From Tianweitania aestuarii (GTDB lineage Bacteria > Pseudomonadota > Alphaproteobacteria > Rhizobiales > Rhizobiaceae), in contig NZ_JAFMNX010000002.1 of assembly GCF_018457165.1 (NCBI RefSeq), positions 124,001 through 188,000 of the forward strand: a stretch of DNA of 64,000 nucleotides, in the 5' to 3' direction. The translations under genes were made by a program, and so were the position numbers. Below the pieces are notes generated by a model. That model had not been told where the DNA came from and did not search any database. It saw only the letters and a list, made by a program, of their open reading frames with translations. Shown here in pieces: positions 44,700 through 53,988 of this stretch. Position 1 is the first letter of the stretch. Every line of letters starts with the position of its first letter.

Positions 44700-45698
44700 G
44701 TGTCGTCAAAGCAGACGCTCAAGCGCTCGATCGTTTTCTTTTTAGTACCCGAATTCACCATGATCGCCTTTGCGACTGCGATTGAGCCGCTGCGCTCGGC
44801 CAATCGCATGCTGGGCTATGAAGCCTATAAATGGCGCTTGGCCAGTCTGGACGGCAAGCCCGTGCAGGGCTCCAACAATATCGAGATCAAGGCCGATACG
44901 TCGCTTGAAGATGAGCGCAAGAAGATGGCTGGTCCGGATCGGCCATCAATGGTGATCGTTTGTGGCGGCACCAATGTGGAAAACTACCAGAACAAGTCCG
45001 CCTTTGCCTGGCTGCGCGAGGAATACAATCGCGGCGTGGCGATAGGCGGGCTTTGCACCGGTGCGCATATCCTGGCATCCGCCGGACTGCTTGCCAACAA
45101 GCGCTGCGCGATCCACTGGGAGAACCTGCCGGGCTTTGCCGAAGCCTTCCCCAAAGCCAACGTCTTTGCCGACCTCTTCGAGATCGACCAGAACATCTAT
45201 ACCTGTGCCGGCGGCACGGCTGCGCTCGACATGATGCTGAAGCTGATCGGCGAGGACTTCGACGACTCGCTGGTCAACCGCATCTGCGAGCAGGTGCTGA
45301 CCGACCGTGTCCGCAGCCCAACCGACCGCCAGCGCCTGCCGCTACGCGCGCGTCTCGGCGTCCAGAATTCGAAGGTTCTGTCGATCATCGAGCTCATGGA
45401 AGCCAATCTGTCGGAGCCGCTTTCGCTGATCGAGATCGCGGACGATGTCGATCTTTCGCGCCGCCAGATCGAGCGGCTGTTTCGACAGGAAATGGGCCGG
45501 TCGCCAGCCCGCTATTATCTCGAGATCCGGCTCGACCGCGCGCGCCACCTTCTGATCCAGTCGTCGCTGCCGGTGGTGGAAGTAGCGGTGGCCTGCGGCT
45601 TCGTGTCGGCGTCGCATTTCTCGAAATGTTATCGCGAACTCTATGCCCGCTCACCGCAGCAGGAGCGCGCCGACCGCAAGCAGCTGCTCGCGGCATAA
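44700..45698 (+). CDS. GlxA/GbdR-like transcriptional regulator (DJ-1/PfpI domain plus AraC HTH)
   Basis: 332 residues. The N-terminal half is a DJ-1/PfpI-type sensor domain (SIVFFLVPEFTMIAFATAIEPLR, MVIVCGG, GGLCTGAHILASAGLL). The C-terminal ~100 residues are an AraC double HTH (LSLIEIADDVDLSRRQIERLFRQEMGRSPARYYLEIRLDRARHLL and PVVEVAVACGFVSASHFSKCYRELYARSP). Pseudomonas GbdR has this layout and senses glycine betaine or dimethylglycine. The neighbours here (GcvT flavoenzyme, corrinoid methyltransferases) support the same role. The start is GTG 44700. It ends 22 bp from the convergent DUF1194 gene. Confidence 0.9.
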   Translation: MSSKQTLKRSIVFFLVPEFTMIAFATAIEPLRSANRMLGYEAYKWRLASLDGKPVQGSNNIEIKADTSLEDERKKMAGPDRPSMVIVCGGTNVENYQNKSAFAWLREEYNRGVAIGGLCTGAHILASAGLLANKRCAIHWENLPGFAEAFPKANVFADLFEIDQNIYTCAGGTAALDMMLKLIGEDFDDSLVNRICEQVLTDRVRSPTDRQRLPLRARLGVQNSKVLSIIELMEANLSEPLSLIEIADDVDLSRRQIERLFRQEMGRSPARYYLEIRLDRARHLLIQSSLPVVEVAVACGFVSASHFSKCYRELYARSPQQERADRKQLLAA

Positions 45699-45720
45699 TC
45701 TGGCAAGGGCAGCCGATCCT

Positions 45721-46572
45721 TTACCGGCTTTCCCACATCCAGCTGCGGTTGCCCCACATCTTCTCGCCGATTTGGCAGTCGTAAGCATCCCGTGACTGCA
45801 CCAGCAGCACGGATGGCTTGGCACCCTGATAGGCAGCAGGGATGGGCATGAACGGCCCTGCCAGTTCGAGCACGAGCTTGCGCCGGATCGCCTCGGGAAA
45901 CTGGCTCCACTCGTTCACCGGCACCATGAACGATCCCGGCCCGCCGATCACACATCGTGTGTAATAGGTGTCGAGATCGGCGAAATCATAGCCCGACATG
46001 CGGCCGCCGCTGGTCATCAAAGGCAGGCCGTTGATGGTGATGCCCTGATCGGTAATGCGGTCGCGCACGCTGTCGACTGGCTCACCCTGATTGTTCGGAC
46101 CGTCGCCTGAAATGTCGATGACGCGCTTCATGCCGGTGAAGCCGCTTTCCGCCAGCAGATCCCCGGCAAACGTAAGTGCCGCGGAGATCGAGGTGCGGCG
46201 CGCACTGTTGGGAACGCCGGCTTCCAGCCTGGCGGCGAAAGCCTCGGCATCGGCCTGGTTCGCGATCACCGTCCACGGCACGACCACGCGCTGCATAGCG
46301 TCGCCCGCCCATTCGAAATAGGTCACGGCAATCTTGCCGTGGACACCATCCTGAATGGCCTGCACGACGTTCGGATGCGTCAACGCTGCGACATAGCCGC
46401 GGCGCTGGATGTCGAGCTCCATTGGAGACATGGACAGCGACACGTCGACAGCCAGCACCAGCTCGACATCGACGGGCTCTGCAGCCTGCGCGGCAACAGG
46501 AAGGAGAAGCGCGGCGAAGCTCGCCACGGCCAGTCTGCTCAGCCCTGACAGGAAACCGGGCACGCACTGCAT
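45721..46572 (-). CDS. Exported DUF1194 (von Willebrand A-like) protein
   Basis: 283 residues with a signal peptide (AVASFAALLLPVAAQA, cleavage near residue 30). The mature part has a VWA-like metal site, LVLAVDVSLSMSPMELDIQRRGYVAAL, i.e. DxSxS, then TSISAALTFAGDLL and VIDISGDGPNNQGEPVDSVR. DUF1194 proteins are periplasmic and uncharacterised. I chose ATG 46572 because the signal peptide then starts normally; an upstream in-frame start adds 17 basic residues. It is downstream of the second GcvT flavoenzyme gene's end on the same strand. Confidence 0.83.
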   Translation of the reverse strand: MQCVPGFLSGLSRLAVASFAALLLPVAAQAAEPVDVELVLAVDVSLSMSPMELDIQRRGYVAALTHPNVVQAIQDGVHGKIAVTYFEWAGDAMQRVVVPWTVIANQADAEAFAARLEAGVPNSARRTSISAALTFAGDLLAESGFTGMKRVIDISGDGPNNQGEPVDSVRDRITDQGITINGLPLMTSGGRMSGYDFADLDTYYTRCVIGGPGSFMVPVNEWSQFPEAIRRKLVLELAGPFMPIPAAYQGAKPSVLLVQSRDAYDCQIGEKMWGNRSWMWESR

Positions 46573-46654
46573 GCCCGGAATGATACGCGGTTCCCGCCGC
46601 CGCGATAGCCGCCACGACGGCACTGCCGCTCACGAAAGCGCGAGCGGCAACCGT

Positions 46655-49216
46655 TTAGCTGCGCGGCTTCAGGTTCTCGGGATCATAGAGCGGCTTGTAG
46701 CCGACTGCTGCGACTTCCACCGGATAGGTCTCGCCGAAATATTCCACGCTGAGCTTGCGGCCTTCCTGTGCATAGGCATGCGGCAGATAGGCGAGCGCGA
46801 TGTTCTTGCCGAGCGTTGGACCGTAAGCGACCGACGACGTGAAGGAGCGGCGGCCAAGGTCGTCCACCAGCGTTTCCCCGCTGTCGGGATCCATGACCGG
46901 CATGATGCCGACCGGATAACGCGCGACGCCATTGGCATCCGTGTTGTCGGTCATTACCAGTGTGCAAAGCATTGCCGGCTGATGGTCGCGTGCCTTGTAT
47001 TCCAAATGCTTGGCCTTGCCGACGAAGTCCGCTTCCTTGACCTTCGGGCGCGCGAGATCGGCTTCCAGAAGGTTGTATTCGGTCAAGAGATCGGCGTTCT
47101 GCAGACGCAGGCTCTTTTCCATGCGGCGCGTGTTGGCATAGGTCTCGACGCCGAACGGCATCACGCCGGTGGTGCGCAGCGCGTCCCAAACGGCAAGCCC
47201 GTCCTCATAGCGCATATGCAGCTCCCAGCCCTGCTCGCCGACATAAGAGATGCGGAAAGCAGTGACATCGACGCCGCCGATCTTGATCGGCTTGATCGCG
47301 GCGAAGGGGAATGCCTCAGGCTCAAGTCCGGCCGGATCTTCCACGACCTTTGCCAAGGTCGCGCGCGCGTTTGGTCCCCAGATGCCGATGGTGACGAACT
47401 TCTCCGTCACATCCGTGATGGTGACGTCGAAGCCCTTATCCTGAGCCATCCGCTTCATGTAACGGTAATCGCGCGGGCCGGCATCTGCGCCGTCAACGAG
47501 GCGGCAGCGGTCGGCCATGCGGATGACGGTGAAGTCTGCGCGCACCATGCCTTCCTCATCGAGGAAGTGCGTATAGATGCCCTTGCCGATATTGCCGTCG
47601 CCGCCGATCTTGGCCGCGCAGAGATATTCCAGCAGCGCGACATGATCCGGTCCTTCGATGTCGTACATCGAGAAATGCGACAGGTTCACGATGCCGACAT
47701 CCTCGCTCATCGCGAGATGTTCGGCATTGGACACGCGGTGGAAGTGCCTTGCATCCCACTCGTTCTCACGCATCGGCACGCGACTACCGTACTTTTCCAG
47801 CAGCGGCTCGTTGGCGGCATAGCCATGCGCACGCTCCCAGCCGCCGAGCTCCATGAAGTAGCCGCCAAGCTCCTTTTCGCGCTCATAGAAGGGCGAGCGG
47901 CGGACACTGCGGCCTTTCGAGAAGGGCTCGCGCGGATGAACGGCGGGGTTGTAGACCTTCATCGCCGTTTCGGAACAGCGATCCCAGATATGCTGTTCTT
48001 CCAGCTGATGCGGGTAGTAGCGGGAATAATCGATCGCATGATGATCGATGACCGTACGGCCATCGGTCATCCAGTCGGCGATAAGCTTGCCCATGCCGGG
48101 ACCGTCTTTCACCCAGACGCCGACAGCATACCACAGGCCACGCACCTTCTGGCTTTCGCCCATGGATGCGTTGCCGTCGCTGGACACCTGCAACAAGCCG
48201 TTGAAGGAGTGGCTCTCGTTATAGCCGAGTTCGCCCAGGATCGGCGTCAGCTCCATGGCGCGCTCGAGCGGCTCCATGATCTGTTCCATGTCGAGGTCGC
48301 GCTGCGAGGGCGACAGGCGCGACTCGCGCTTCGACAAGATGTCGCGCGGGTGAACGAGGCGCGGATTGTGCTCCTCGTAGTAGCCCCATTCGATCTGCCC
48401 GCCCTCGGCCGTACGAGGATCGCCGGTGTCGCGCATGTAAGCGGAGTTGCCCTGGTCACGCATCAGCGGCCAGCCAATCTCCTTGCCGGTGCCGGCGAAT
48501 TCCGTATAGGGGCCGAAGAAAGTCAGCGGGTGATCGATCGGCATGACCGGCAGGTCTTCGCCAGCCATGGCTGCGGTCAGGCGGCCCCAGATGCCGGTGC
48601 AGACCACGACGTAATCTGCCATGATCGTGCCGCGGCTCGTCACAACACCCTTGATCCGGCCGTTCTCGATCACGAGGTCGGTGGCTTCCGTGTTGGCGAA
48701 CGCCTGCAGCTTGCCGGATGCCACACCCTGATCGACCAACTTGCCGGCAACTGTCTGCGAACGCGGAATGACGAGGCCAGCGTCCGGATCCCACAACCCG
48801 CCCTGCACCAGGCTTTCCTCGATCAGCGGGAATTTCTCCTTGATCTCGGCCGGTTCGATCAGTCTTGCGCGCGTTCCGAACGCTTTGGCCGAAGCGATCT
48901 TGCGCTTGATCTCGTCCATGCGGGCATCGTCGCCGACGCGCGCCACTTCGAGGCCGCCGACGCGGGCATAGTGGCCCATCTTCTCGAAGAAATCGATGGA
49001 ATATTGCGTCGTCCAGACCGACAGGAAATCGTGGCTGGTGGTGTAGCAGAAGTCGGACGCATGGGCGGTGGAACCGACATCGGTGGGAATGCCGGATGTG
49101 TCGATGCCGACAATATCGTCCCAGCCGCGCTCGATCAGATGGTGCGCGACAGACGCGCCCACGATGCCGCCCAGCCCGATGATGACGACCTTCGCCTTCG
49201 CCGGAAACGCTGCCAT
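46655..49216 (-). CDS. FAD-dependent dehydrogenase with GcvT domain (dimethylglycine/sarcosine dehydrogenase-like) 2
   Basis: 853 residues with the same DAO plus GcvT layout as the first flavoenzyme but clearly divergent. The nucleotide site is VVIIGLGGIVGASVAHHL (10-27). The FAD-histidine region reads DVGSTAHASDF with His52, so the usual WHAAG context is altered. The GcvT half has NRISYV-type sequence AFRISYVGEQGWELHMRYEDGL. It likely oxidises a different N-methyl amine from the first. GGAG lies about 9 nt before ATG 49216. A perfect GCGACAC/GTGTCGC dyad lies 69 bp upstream. Confidence 0.9.
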   Translation of the reverse strand: MAAFPAKAKVVIIGLGGIVGASVAHHLIERGWDDIVGIDTSGIPTDVGSTAHASDFCYTTSHDFLSVWTTQYSIDFFEKMGHYARVGGLEVARVGDDARMDEIKRKIASAKAFGTRARLIEPAEIKEKFPLIEESLVQGGLWDPDAGLVIPRSQTVAGKLVDQGVASGKLQAFANTEATDLVIENGRIKGVVTSRGTIMADYVVVCTGIWGRLTAAMAGEDLPVMPIDHPLTFFGPYTEFAGTGKEIGWPLMRDQGNSAYMRDTGDPRTAEGGQIEWGYYEEHNPRLVHPRDILSKRESRLSPSQRDLDMEQIMEPLERAMELTPILGELGYNESHSFNGLLQVSSDGNASMGESQKVRGLWYAVGVWVKDGPGMGKLIADWMTDGRTVIDHHAIDYSRYYPHQLEEQHIWDRCSETAMKVYNPAVHPREPFSKGRSVRRSPFYEREKELGGYFMELGGWERAHGYAANEPLLEKYGSRVPMRENEWDARHFHRVSNAEHLAMSEDVGIVNLSHFSMYDIEGPDHVALLEYLCAAKIGGDGNIGKGIYTHFLDEEGMVRADFTVIRMADRCRLVDGADAGPRDYRYMKRMAQDKGFDVTITDVTEKFVTIGIWGPNARATLAKVVEDPAGLEPEAFPFAAIKPIKIGGVDVTAFRISYVGEQGWELHMRYEDGLAVWDALRTTGVMPFGVETYANTRRMEKSLRLQNADLLTEYNLLEADLARPKVKEADFVGKAKHLEYKARDHQPAMLCTLVMTDNTDANGVARYPVGIMPVMDPDSGETLVDDLGRRSFTSSVAYGPTLGKNIALAYLPHAYAQEGRKLSVEYFGETYPVEVAAVGYKPLYDPENLKPRS

Positions 49217-49284
49217 GTTCAACCACTCCAACCTTGATTTGTGCCGCAGACTATAGAGCGTTTCAGGCCGAATGCAGCCTGTTT

Positions 49285-49307
49285 GCGACACCCGGAAAAC
49301 GTGTCGC
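49285..49307 (-). promoter_or_regulatory. Perfect GCGACAC...GTGTCGC dyad upstream of the second GcvT flavoenzyme gene
   Basis: GCGACAC (49285-49291), 9-nt spacer, GTGTCGC (49301-49307). Read on the minus strand, the promoter-proximal arm continues as TGTCGCAAA, the same sequence as in the MttB2/corrinoid promoter. It is a strong candidate operator for the GbdR-like regulator. Confidence 0.5.
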
Positions 49308-49483
49308 GACCTGAGCTGCCAAGGCGTGTCAGGAAGCGCTGCCGTTAACCTCGATTGAAGAGCAAATCCGTTATGGAGCCGATGACCGCAGATCTGGCGC
49401 ACCTCCTGCATGACCTGGCTTGAACGCCGGCTACCATGCACCGGCGAGCCATTTCGAGACATCGGCAAGCGGGGGCGCAGGGT

Positions 49484-51229
49484 ATGACGGCAGCAGTGGA
49501 AGCAAGACGTGTCAAACGCCGCGCCTGGACGCAGGTGCTGACGGCACCCATGACCCTGCTGATCCTGGCGATCTGTCTTTGCGTGTTTCTGCTCAGCCTG
49601 CCGATCACGCTAACGATCGGCCCGATGTATTGGGACGTCTACATCTATTACGACGCGGCTAACCGCATCCTTTCGGGACAGGTGCCGAACGTCGACTTCT
49701 TCACGCCTGTCGGGCCGCTGAGCTATTATCTCACTGCCTTTCTGACGCTGATGTTCCCGCATGGCCAGCCATCGCTAATGGCGCCGTGGTCGATCCTGAT
49801 CGTGAGCGCACCGCTGATGGCCGGACTTCTGTGGGATGTCGGCAGCCGCTCGCGCGGCACGGCGCTGGCACTGCTGCTGCCCTTCCTGTTCTTCTCGCTT
49901 CTGCCGTTCAACGCGCGCGAGTTCTACCCTGTGATGGGTTCAGAAGCGTTCGGCATCTACAACCGCCAATCCTGCCAGCTGCTCTACCTCATCATCGCGA
50001 CGCTGCTGTTCGTGAAGGACCGCACGACCCTGCTTGCGCTGGTGGCGCTGACGCTGTCGGCGATGTTCTTTCTCAAGATCACCGGCTTCATCGCCGGTGG
50101 CCTGTTTTGCGCCTACGCCTTTCTCGCCGGGCGCGTGCCGTTGCGCATGGCGATCGGCATCACAGCCGTATTCCTCGCGATCCTCGGCGTGGTGGAGCTG
50201 AGCAGCGGCATCGTCAGTGCATATATCAACGATATCGCGACGCTGGTGTCGCTCAACAGCGGTGGATTGTTGTCGCGCTTTCGCGAACAGATCGCGCTCA
50301 ACTTCGACATCATTTTCTTTTCGGCGGTGCTGATCGTCGTGCTGGCCACAATCGAAATCCGCGGCCGGTTCTGGACCAAACCTGCGTTTACTCAAGGCAC
50401 GCTGATCGAGCGCGGCGCCGCGCTCTTCAACCTGCCGGTCGCCTGGTTTGCCGCCGCGGTTCTGGCCGCCTTGTTCTTTGAAACGCAGAACACCGGCAGT
50501 CAGGGCTTCATCGCGCTCTGGCCGGCGCTTCTGCTGATCATCCTGAAAGCGCAGAAGCTGTTTGCCCGCCCCATGCTGCTCGTTTCCGTTTTGGCGCTGG
50601 TTGCCGCGATCGCCTTTCCGACAACCTCCAACATCTTCCAGCGCGCGGCACGAACCTATATCGGCGGCTTGAACAATCCGGTTCTGGCCAACACCAACCT
50701 GAAGACACTCGGCCAGGTCAACGCGCGACCGGAATTCTTCGAACGGGCCGCCAACATGAAGGCCTTTTATCCCGCTCATCGCCAGTTCTATGAGGATCTC
50801 ACGGCAATCGGCGAATATCCGAGCCCGACCTTTTATTCGGAAGTGGCCTTCCAGCTCTTGTTCCTGCAAGACGCCGACGAGGCCATCGATGCCGTAAAGG
50901 CGATCGAGGCTGACAAAGGCATCCGGTTCGAGACGATCCTGGCAGCGACCTTCACCAACCCCTTCCCTTGGCTGATGGACAGACAAGCGCCGCTCGGCGT
51001 TTCCATCGGTGCTGACCCCTTCCGCACCGTTCCACCGCCGAACGAACGAACCCTGGCAGCGATTTCGGCAACCGATCTGGTGCTCGTGCCGACCTGCCCG
51101 GCCACCATCAACAACACGAAGCTGCTGGCGCTCTATCAACCCGCCTTGACCGAGCATAAGCGCATCCAGCTGACGCCTTGCTATGACGCGCTGGTGCATC
51201 CGCGTTTCGCGCCTTCATTGCCGAACTGA
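49484..51229 (+). CDS. Polytopic membrane protein, possible GT-C-type glycosyltransferase
   Basis: 581 residues with about eleven hydrophobic helices and a soluble C-terminal part (~430-581). The first long loop, IGPMYWDVYIYYDAANRILSGQVPNVDFFTPVGPLSYYLTAF, is like the first periplasmic loop of GT-C enzymes that use polyprenyl-phosphate sugars, with acidic residues after helix 1. I recognise no named family. It is convergent with a second polytopic protein and next to a DprE1/UbiA locus that would make a polyprenyl-phosphate sugar. The start is ATG 49484. Confidence 0.6.
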   Translation: MTAAVEARRVKRRAWTQVLTAPMTLLILAICLCVFLLSLPITLTIGPMYWDVYIYYDAANRILSGQVPNVDFFTPVGPLSYYLTAFLTLMFPHGQPSLMAPWSILIVSAPLMAGLLWDVGSRSRGTALALLLPFLFFSLLPFNAREFYPVMGSEAFGIYNRQSCQLLYLIIATLLFVKDRTTLLALVALTLSAMFFLKITGFIAGGLFCAYAFLAGRVPLRMAIGITAVFLAILGVVELSSGIVSAYINDIATLVSLNSGGLLSRFREQIALNFDIIFFSAVLIVVLATIEIRGRFWTKPAFTQGTLIERGAALFNLPVAWFAAAVLAALFFETQNTGSQGFIALWPALLLIILKAQKLFARPMLLVSVLALVAAIAFPTTSNIFQRAARTYIGGLNNPVLANTNLKTLGQVNARPEFFERAANMKAFYPAHRQFYEDLTAIGEYPSPTFYSEVAFQLLFLQDADEAIDAVKAIEADKGIRFETILAATFTNPFPWLMDRQAPLGVSIGADPFRTVPPPNERTLAAISATDLVLVPTCPATINNTKLLALYQPALTEHKRIQLTPCYDALVHPRFAPSLPN

Positions 51230-51236
51230 GCAGACA

Positions 51237-51280
51237 ACGAGAAAGGCCGGCGCTTGTGATTGGGGGCCGGCCGTTCTCGT
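51237..51280. terminator. Terminator-like hairpin between two convergent membrane protein genes
   Basis: 15-bp stem with one mismatch, arms ACGAGAAAGGCCGGC and GCCGGCCGTTCTCGT, loop of 14 nt. It is placed exactly between the stop codons of two convergent genes. Confidence 0.65.
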
Positions 51281-51292
51281 GCAGTCTGAAGC

Positions 51293-52504
51293 TTAGGCCG
51301 CTGCTCTTCCCTCAAGGTCAAAGCGTGGCCGCCAGAGTTCCAGCAGCGACAGGCCGAGAACCACCAGATACGGGAAATAGACCCGGCTTTCGGGCAGCGG
51401 GAACACCACGAACTTGCCGCCGATGCCCAGGATGGAAGCGGTGAGCAGGATAACCGTGATGCCTTGCCGCGGCACGCGGTTGGCACGCAGGAGAACCAGC
51501 CAGGCCAGCACGAGCATGACGAAGACGGTCAGCCAATTCTGGAAGCGGAAGGAACTGGACACGCCGCGCAGCACGCCTTCGATATAGGCCAGCAGCGAGA
51601 ACGGCGGGTGAAAGCCGCGCATGTCGTTCTGGATCTCGACATTGGTGAAATAGAAATGCGTCCACCAGCCGGGATGCGCGCCGATATGCGAGATCGGGGC
51701 GTAAGCGAGGGTTGCGAGCACGAAAGCCGTCAGCACCGGCAAAATGCGCCCGCCCAGCAGGGCTGAAGCCAGGATCAGCGCGAACAGGAAGATGATCATA
51801 TCCGTGCGGATCAGGAAGCCGAGAAACAACAGCGGCACGGCCCACCAGTCGCGCCCGATCCGTATGAGATAAACGCCAACCAGCATCACGGCTGTTCCCA
51901 GCATGTCCGGCACGGCGAGTTGTGCCATCCACAGGAAGCCGCCGAGCAGCATCAGCGGGATGATGAGCAAGGCCGATTGCAGGATCTGCGCACGGCGCAT
52001 CCACAGCATCAGCACGGCGCCGATCACCAGCACACTCAGCGTGTTGATCCACTGCGTGGTCTCGACATAGCCGATGATCGGGCCGAACTCGCGCAGGAGC
52101 ATCGTGTAGGCGATCTTCACGCGGTAGAAGACAAGCTGTGAGTAGAAGAATTCGGGGTTGGCATATTGCGCCATGTTGTAGGCGTTGACGGTGGTCAATT
52201 GGCGGAACTGATCCTCCGTTGCACCCGCCTGCATGATGCCCCACACCGTGCGATGCAGTTCGTCATGATCGGTAATGGTGTTCTCCATCGCGATCGCAAG
52301 ATAAGCGGTGAGATCCCAATTGTAGTCCGGATGCAGGAACGGCACCGCCGCCAGCGCCAGTATGAACAGAACGAAAATCACGCCCGCAGCAATCGTCACC
52401 ACGCGCTGAGTGAGCACCGCATGAAGCAGCCGGCTGCCCCAATCAAGCAGCGACGCGGCAAAGTGTGTAGGCGTCTTGCCCGAAGTTACGTCCGAAACCG
52501 CCAT
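51293..52504 (-). CDS. Polytopic membrane protein, possible GT-C-type glycosyltransferase or polymerase
   Basis: 403 residues and about ten hydrophobic helices. After helix 1 comes HPDYNWDLTAYLAIAMENTITDHDELHRTVW, an acidic first outer loop of the GT-C kind. Further loops have PDMLGTAVMLVGVYL and HIGAHPGWWTHFYFTNVEIQNDMRGFHPPFS. The family is not recognised. It lies 6 bp downstream of the aminotransferase gene on the same strand (stop-to-start gap), so it belongs to the same operon as the DprE1-type enzyme. Confidence 0.6.
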   Translation of the reverse strand: MAVSDVTSGKTPTHFAASLLDWGSRLLHAVLTQRVVTIAAGVIFVLFILALAAVPFLHPDYNWDLTAYLAIAMENTITDHDELHRTVWGIMQAGATEDQFRQLTTVNAYNMAQYANPEFFYSQLVFYRVKIAYTMLLREFGPIIGYVETTQWINTLSVLVIGAVLMLWMRRAQILQSALLIIPLMLLGGFLWMAQLAVPDMLGTAVMLVGVYLIRIGRDWWAVPLLFLGFLIRTDMIIFLFALILASALLGGRILPVLTAFVLATLAYAPISHIGAHPGWWTHFYFTNVEIQNDMRGFHPPFSLLAYIEGVLRGVSSSFRFQNWLTVFVMLVLAWLVLLRANRVPRQGITVILLTASILGIGGKFVVFPLPESRVYFPYLVVLGLSLLELWRPRFDLEGRAAA

Positions 52505-52509
52505 CGCCG

Positions 52510-53979
52510 TCAGCCCATCTGACTTTTAACGAAATCCTTCACGATCGCGACGATGCCGCGACCGAGCAGCGCGTCGAGCGCAGCGATGAAGGTGTCTACA
52601 TTCTCGCGGCTGCAGATCAGTGGCGGTTCGAGGCGAATGACGTTGCGGTTGTATTCAGTAAAGGCCACCAGCACGTCATAATCGCGCAGAAGCAGCGCAC
52701 CGACGAAGCCCGACAGCGACCCCTTCAGCTTGTCGTCGAGCACCGACACCATCGGCCGCAGAACCATCGGCAGGGTCTGGCTGAAGTCCTGGAACTCGAG
52801 GCCGACCATCAGCCCCTGCCCGCGAATATCCTTGATGATCTTGGGATATTTTTCATGCAGCGCTTCGAGACGCTCAAGCAGATAAGCGCCGGTCGACGCC
52901 GCGTTGTCGATCAGCTGCTCGTCGTAAAGCACGTTCAACGCTTCGATCGACGTAATGCAGGCTTCGCCCATGCCGCCGAAGGTGGCCGGTGCGTGGATCA
53001 TTGCGGATTTCGGCGTGCCATAGGCTTTCATGAAGACGTCGCGGCGCGCGATCATCGCGCCCATTGCGGTCTTGCCGCCGCCGAGCGACTTGGCCAAGGC
53101 CGTCACATCCGGCACGACGCCGTGATGTTCGAAGGCATAGAAGCGCCCGGTGCGGCCATAGCCGCATTGCACTTCGTCGGCGACCCACAGAACGCCATAC
53201 TTGTCGCACAGCGCCCGCAGCTTTTGCCAGAATGGCGTCGGTGCAGTGATAATGCCGCCGCCGCCCTGCACGGTTTCCAGCACGATCGTGCCAATCGCGG
53301 GATCACTGCGGAAGGCGTGCTCGATCGCGTCGATGTCGCTGAACGGCACACGCACCGTGTTGTCCAACAGTCGGAAATCGCCGCGATAAAGCGAACCATC
53401 GGTGATCGACAGCACGCCCTTTGTTTTGCCGTGGAAGGAGTTCGTGGCATAAACGATCTTGGGCTTCTTCGGACCGGCGGCGCGTTCGGCAACCTTGATC
53501 GCAGCTTCCATGGCTTCGGAGCCGGACGACCCCAGGAACACCATGTCGAGATCACCGGGTGAGCACGCCGCGAGATTGTGCGTCAACGCCGCCTGATATT
53601 GCGACATGAAGGCGATGGCGATCTCGTGCCGGTTCTCTTCCTGGAACTTCTGGCGCGCAGCCAGCAGACGCGGATGGTTGTGGCCGAAGGCCAGCGAACC
53701 GAAGCCGCCGAAGAAGTCGAGGATCTTGCGTCCGGTCTGGTCGATATAGAACATGCCTTCGGCACGCTCGACCTTGATCTTGTGAAAGCCGAGCAGCTTC
53801 ATGAAATGGAGCTGGCCAGGGTTCATATGCGCCTTGAACAGGTCGGTCATGCGGGCGACATCCATCGCCTTGGCTTCCTCGACGCTGATCAGGTTCGGCT
53901 TTGAGAGAGCCTGCGCATGGTGCGGGAGCGCTTCGCCGGACAGGTGAGCGCGATCGGCTGGACTGGTCACGACACTCAT
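52510..53979 (-). CDS. Class III PLP-dependent aminotransferase
   Basis: 489 residues. This fold-type I enzyme has FLGSSGSEAMEAAIKVA (PLP phosphate site), VWVADEVQCGYGRTG (Asp binding the pyridine nitrogen) and the Schiff-base lysine in VTALAKSLGGG. The N-terminal ~55 residues are a longer lead than usual. Class III enzymes normally move terminal amino groups of ornithine, putrescine or taurine-like compounds. Here it is in an operon of envelope-glycan genes, so it may modify a sugar or supply an amine-bearing group; this is inference. Confidence 0.88.
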   Translation of the reverse strand: MSVVTSPADRAHLSGEALPHHAQALSKPNLISVEEAKAMDVARMTDLFKAHMNPGQLHFMKLLGFHKIKVERAEGMFYIDQTGRKILDFFGGFGSLAFGHNHPRLLAARQKFQEENRHEIAIAFMSQYQAALTHNLAACSPGDLDMVFLGSSGSEAMEAAIKVAERAAGPKKPKIVYATNSFHGKTKGVLSITDGSLYRGDFRLLDNTVRVPFSDIDAIEHAFRSDPAIGTIVLETVQGGGGIITAPTPFWQKLRALCDKYGVLWVADEVQCGYGRTGRFYAFEHHGVVPDVTALAKSLGGGKTAMGAMIARRDVFMKAYGTPKSAMIHAPATFGGMGEACITSIEALNVLYDEQLIDNAASTGAYLLERLEALHEKYPKIIKDIRGQGLMVGLEFQDFSQTLPMVLRPMVSVLDDKLKGSLSGFVGALLLRDYDVLVAFTEYNRNVIRLEPPLICSRENVDTFIAALDALLGRGIVAIVKDFVKSQMG

Positions 53980-53988
53980 GCTCGTCTC

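Noticed and set aside
46409-49237. 942-residue open frame on the plus strand, antisense to the second GcvT flavoenzyme
   Set aside because: It mirrors the codon pattern of the real minus-strand gene, has a very His/Arg/Ala-rich composition and no domain. Long antisense frames are common in GC-rich DNA.
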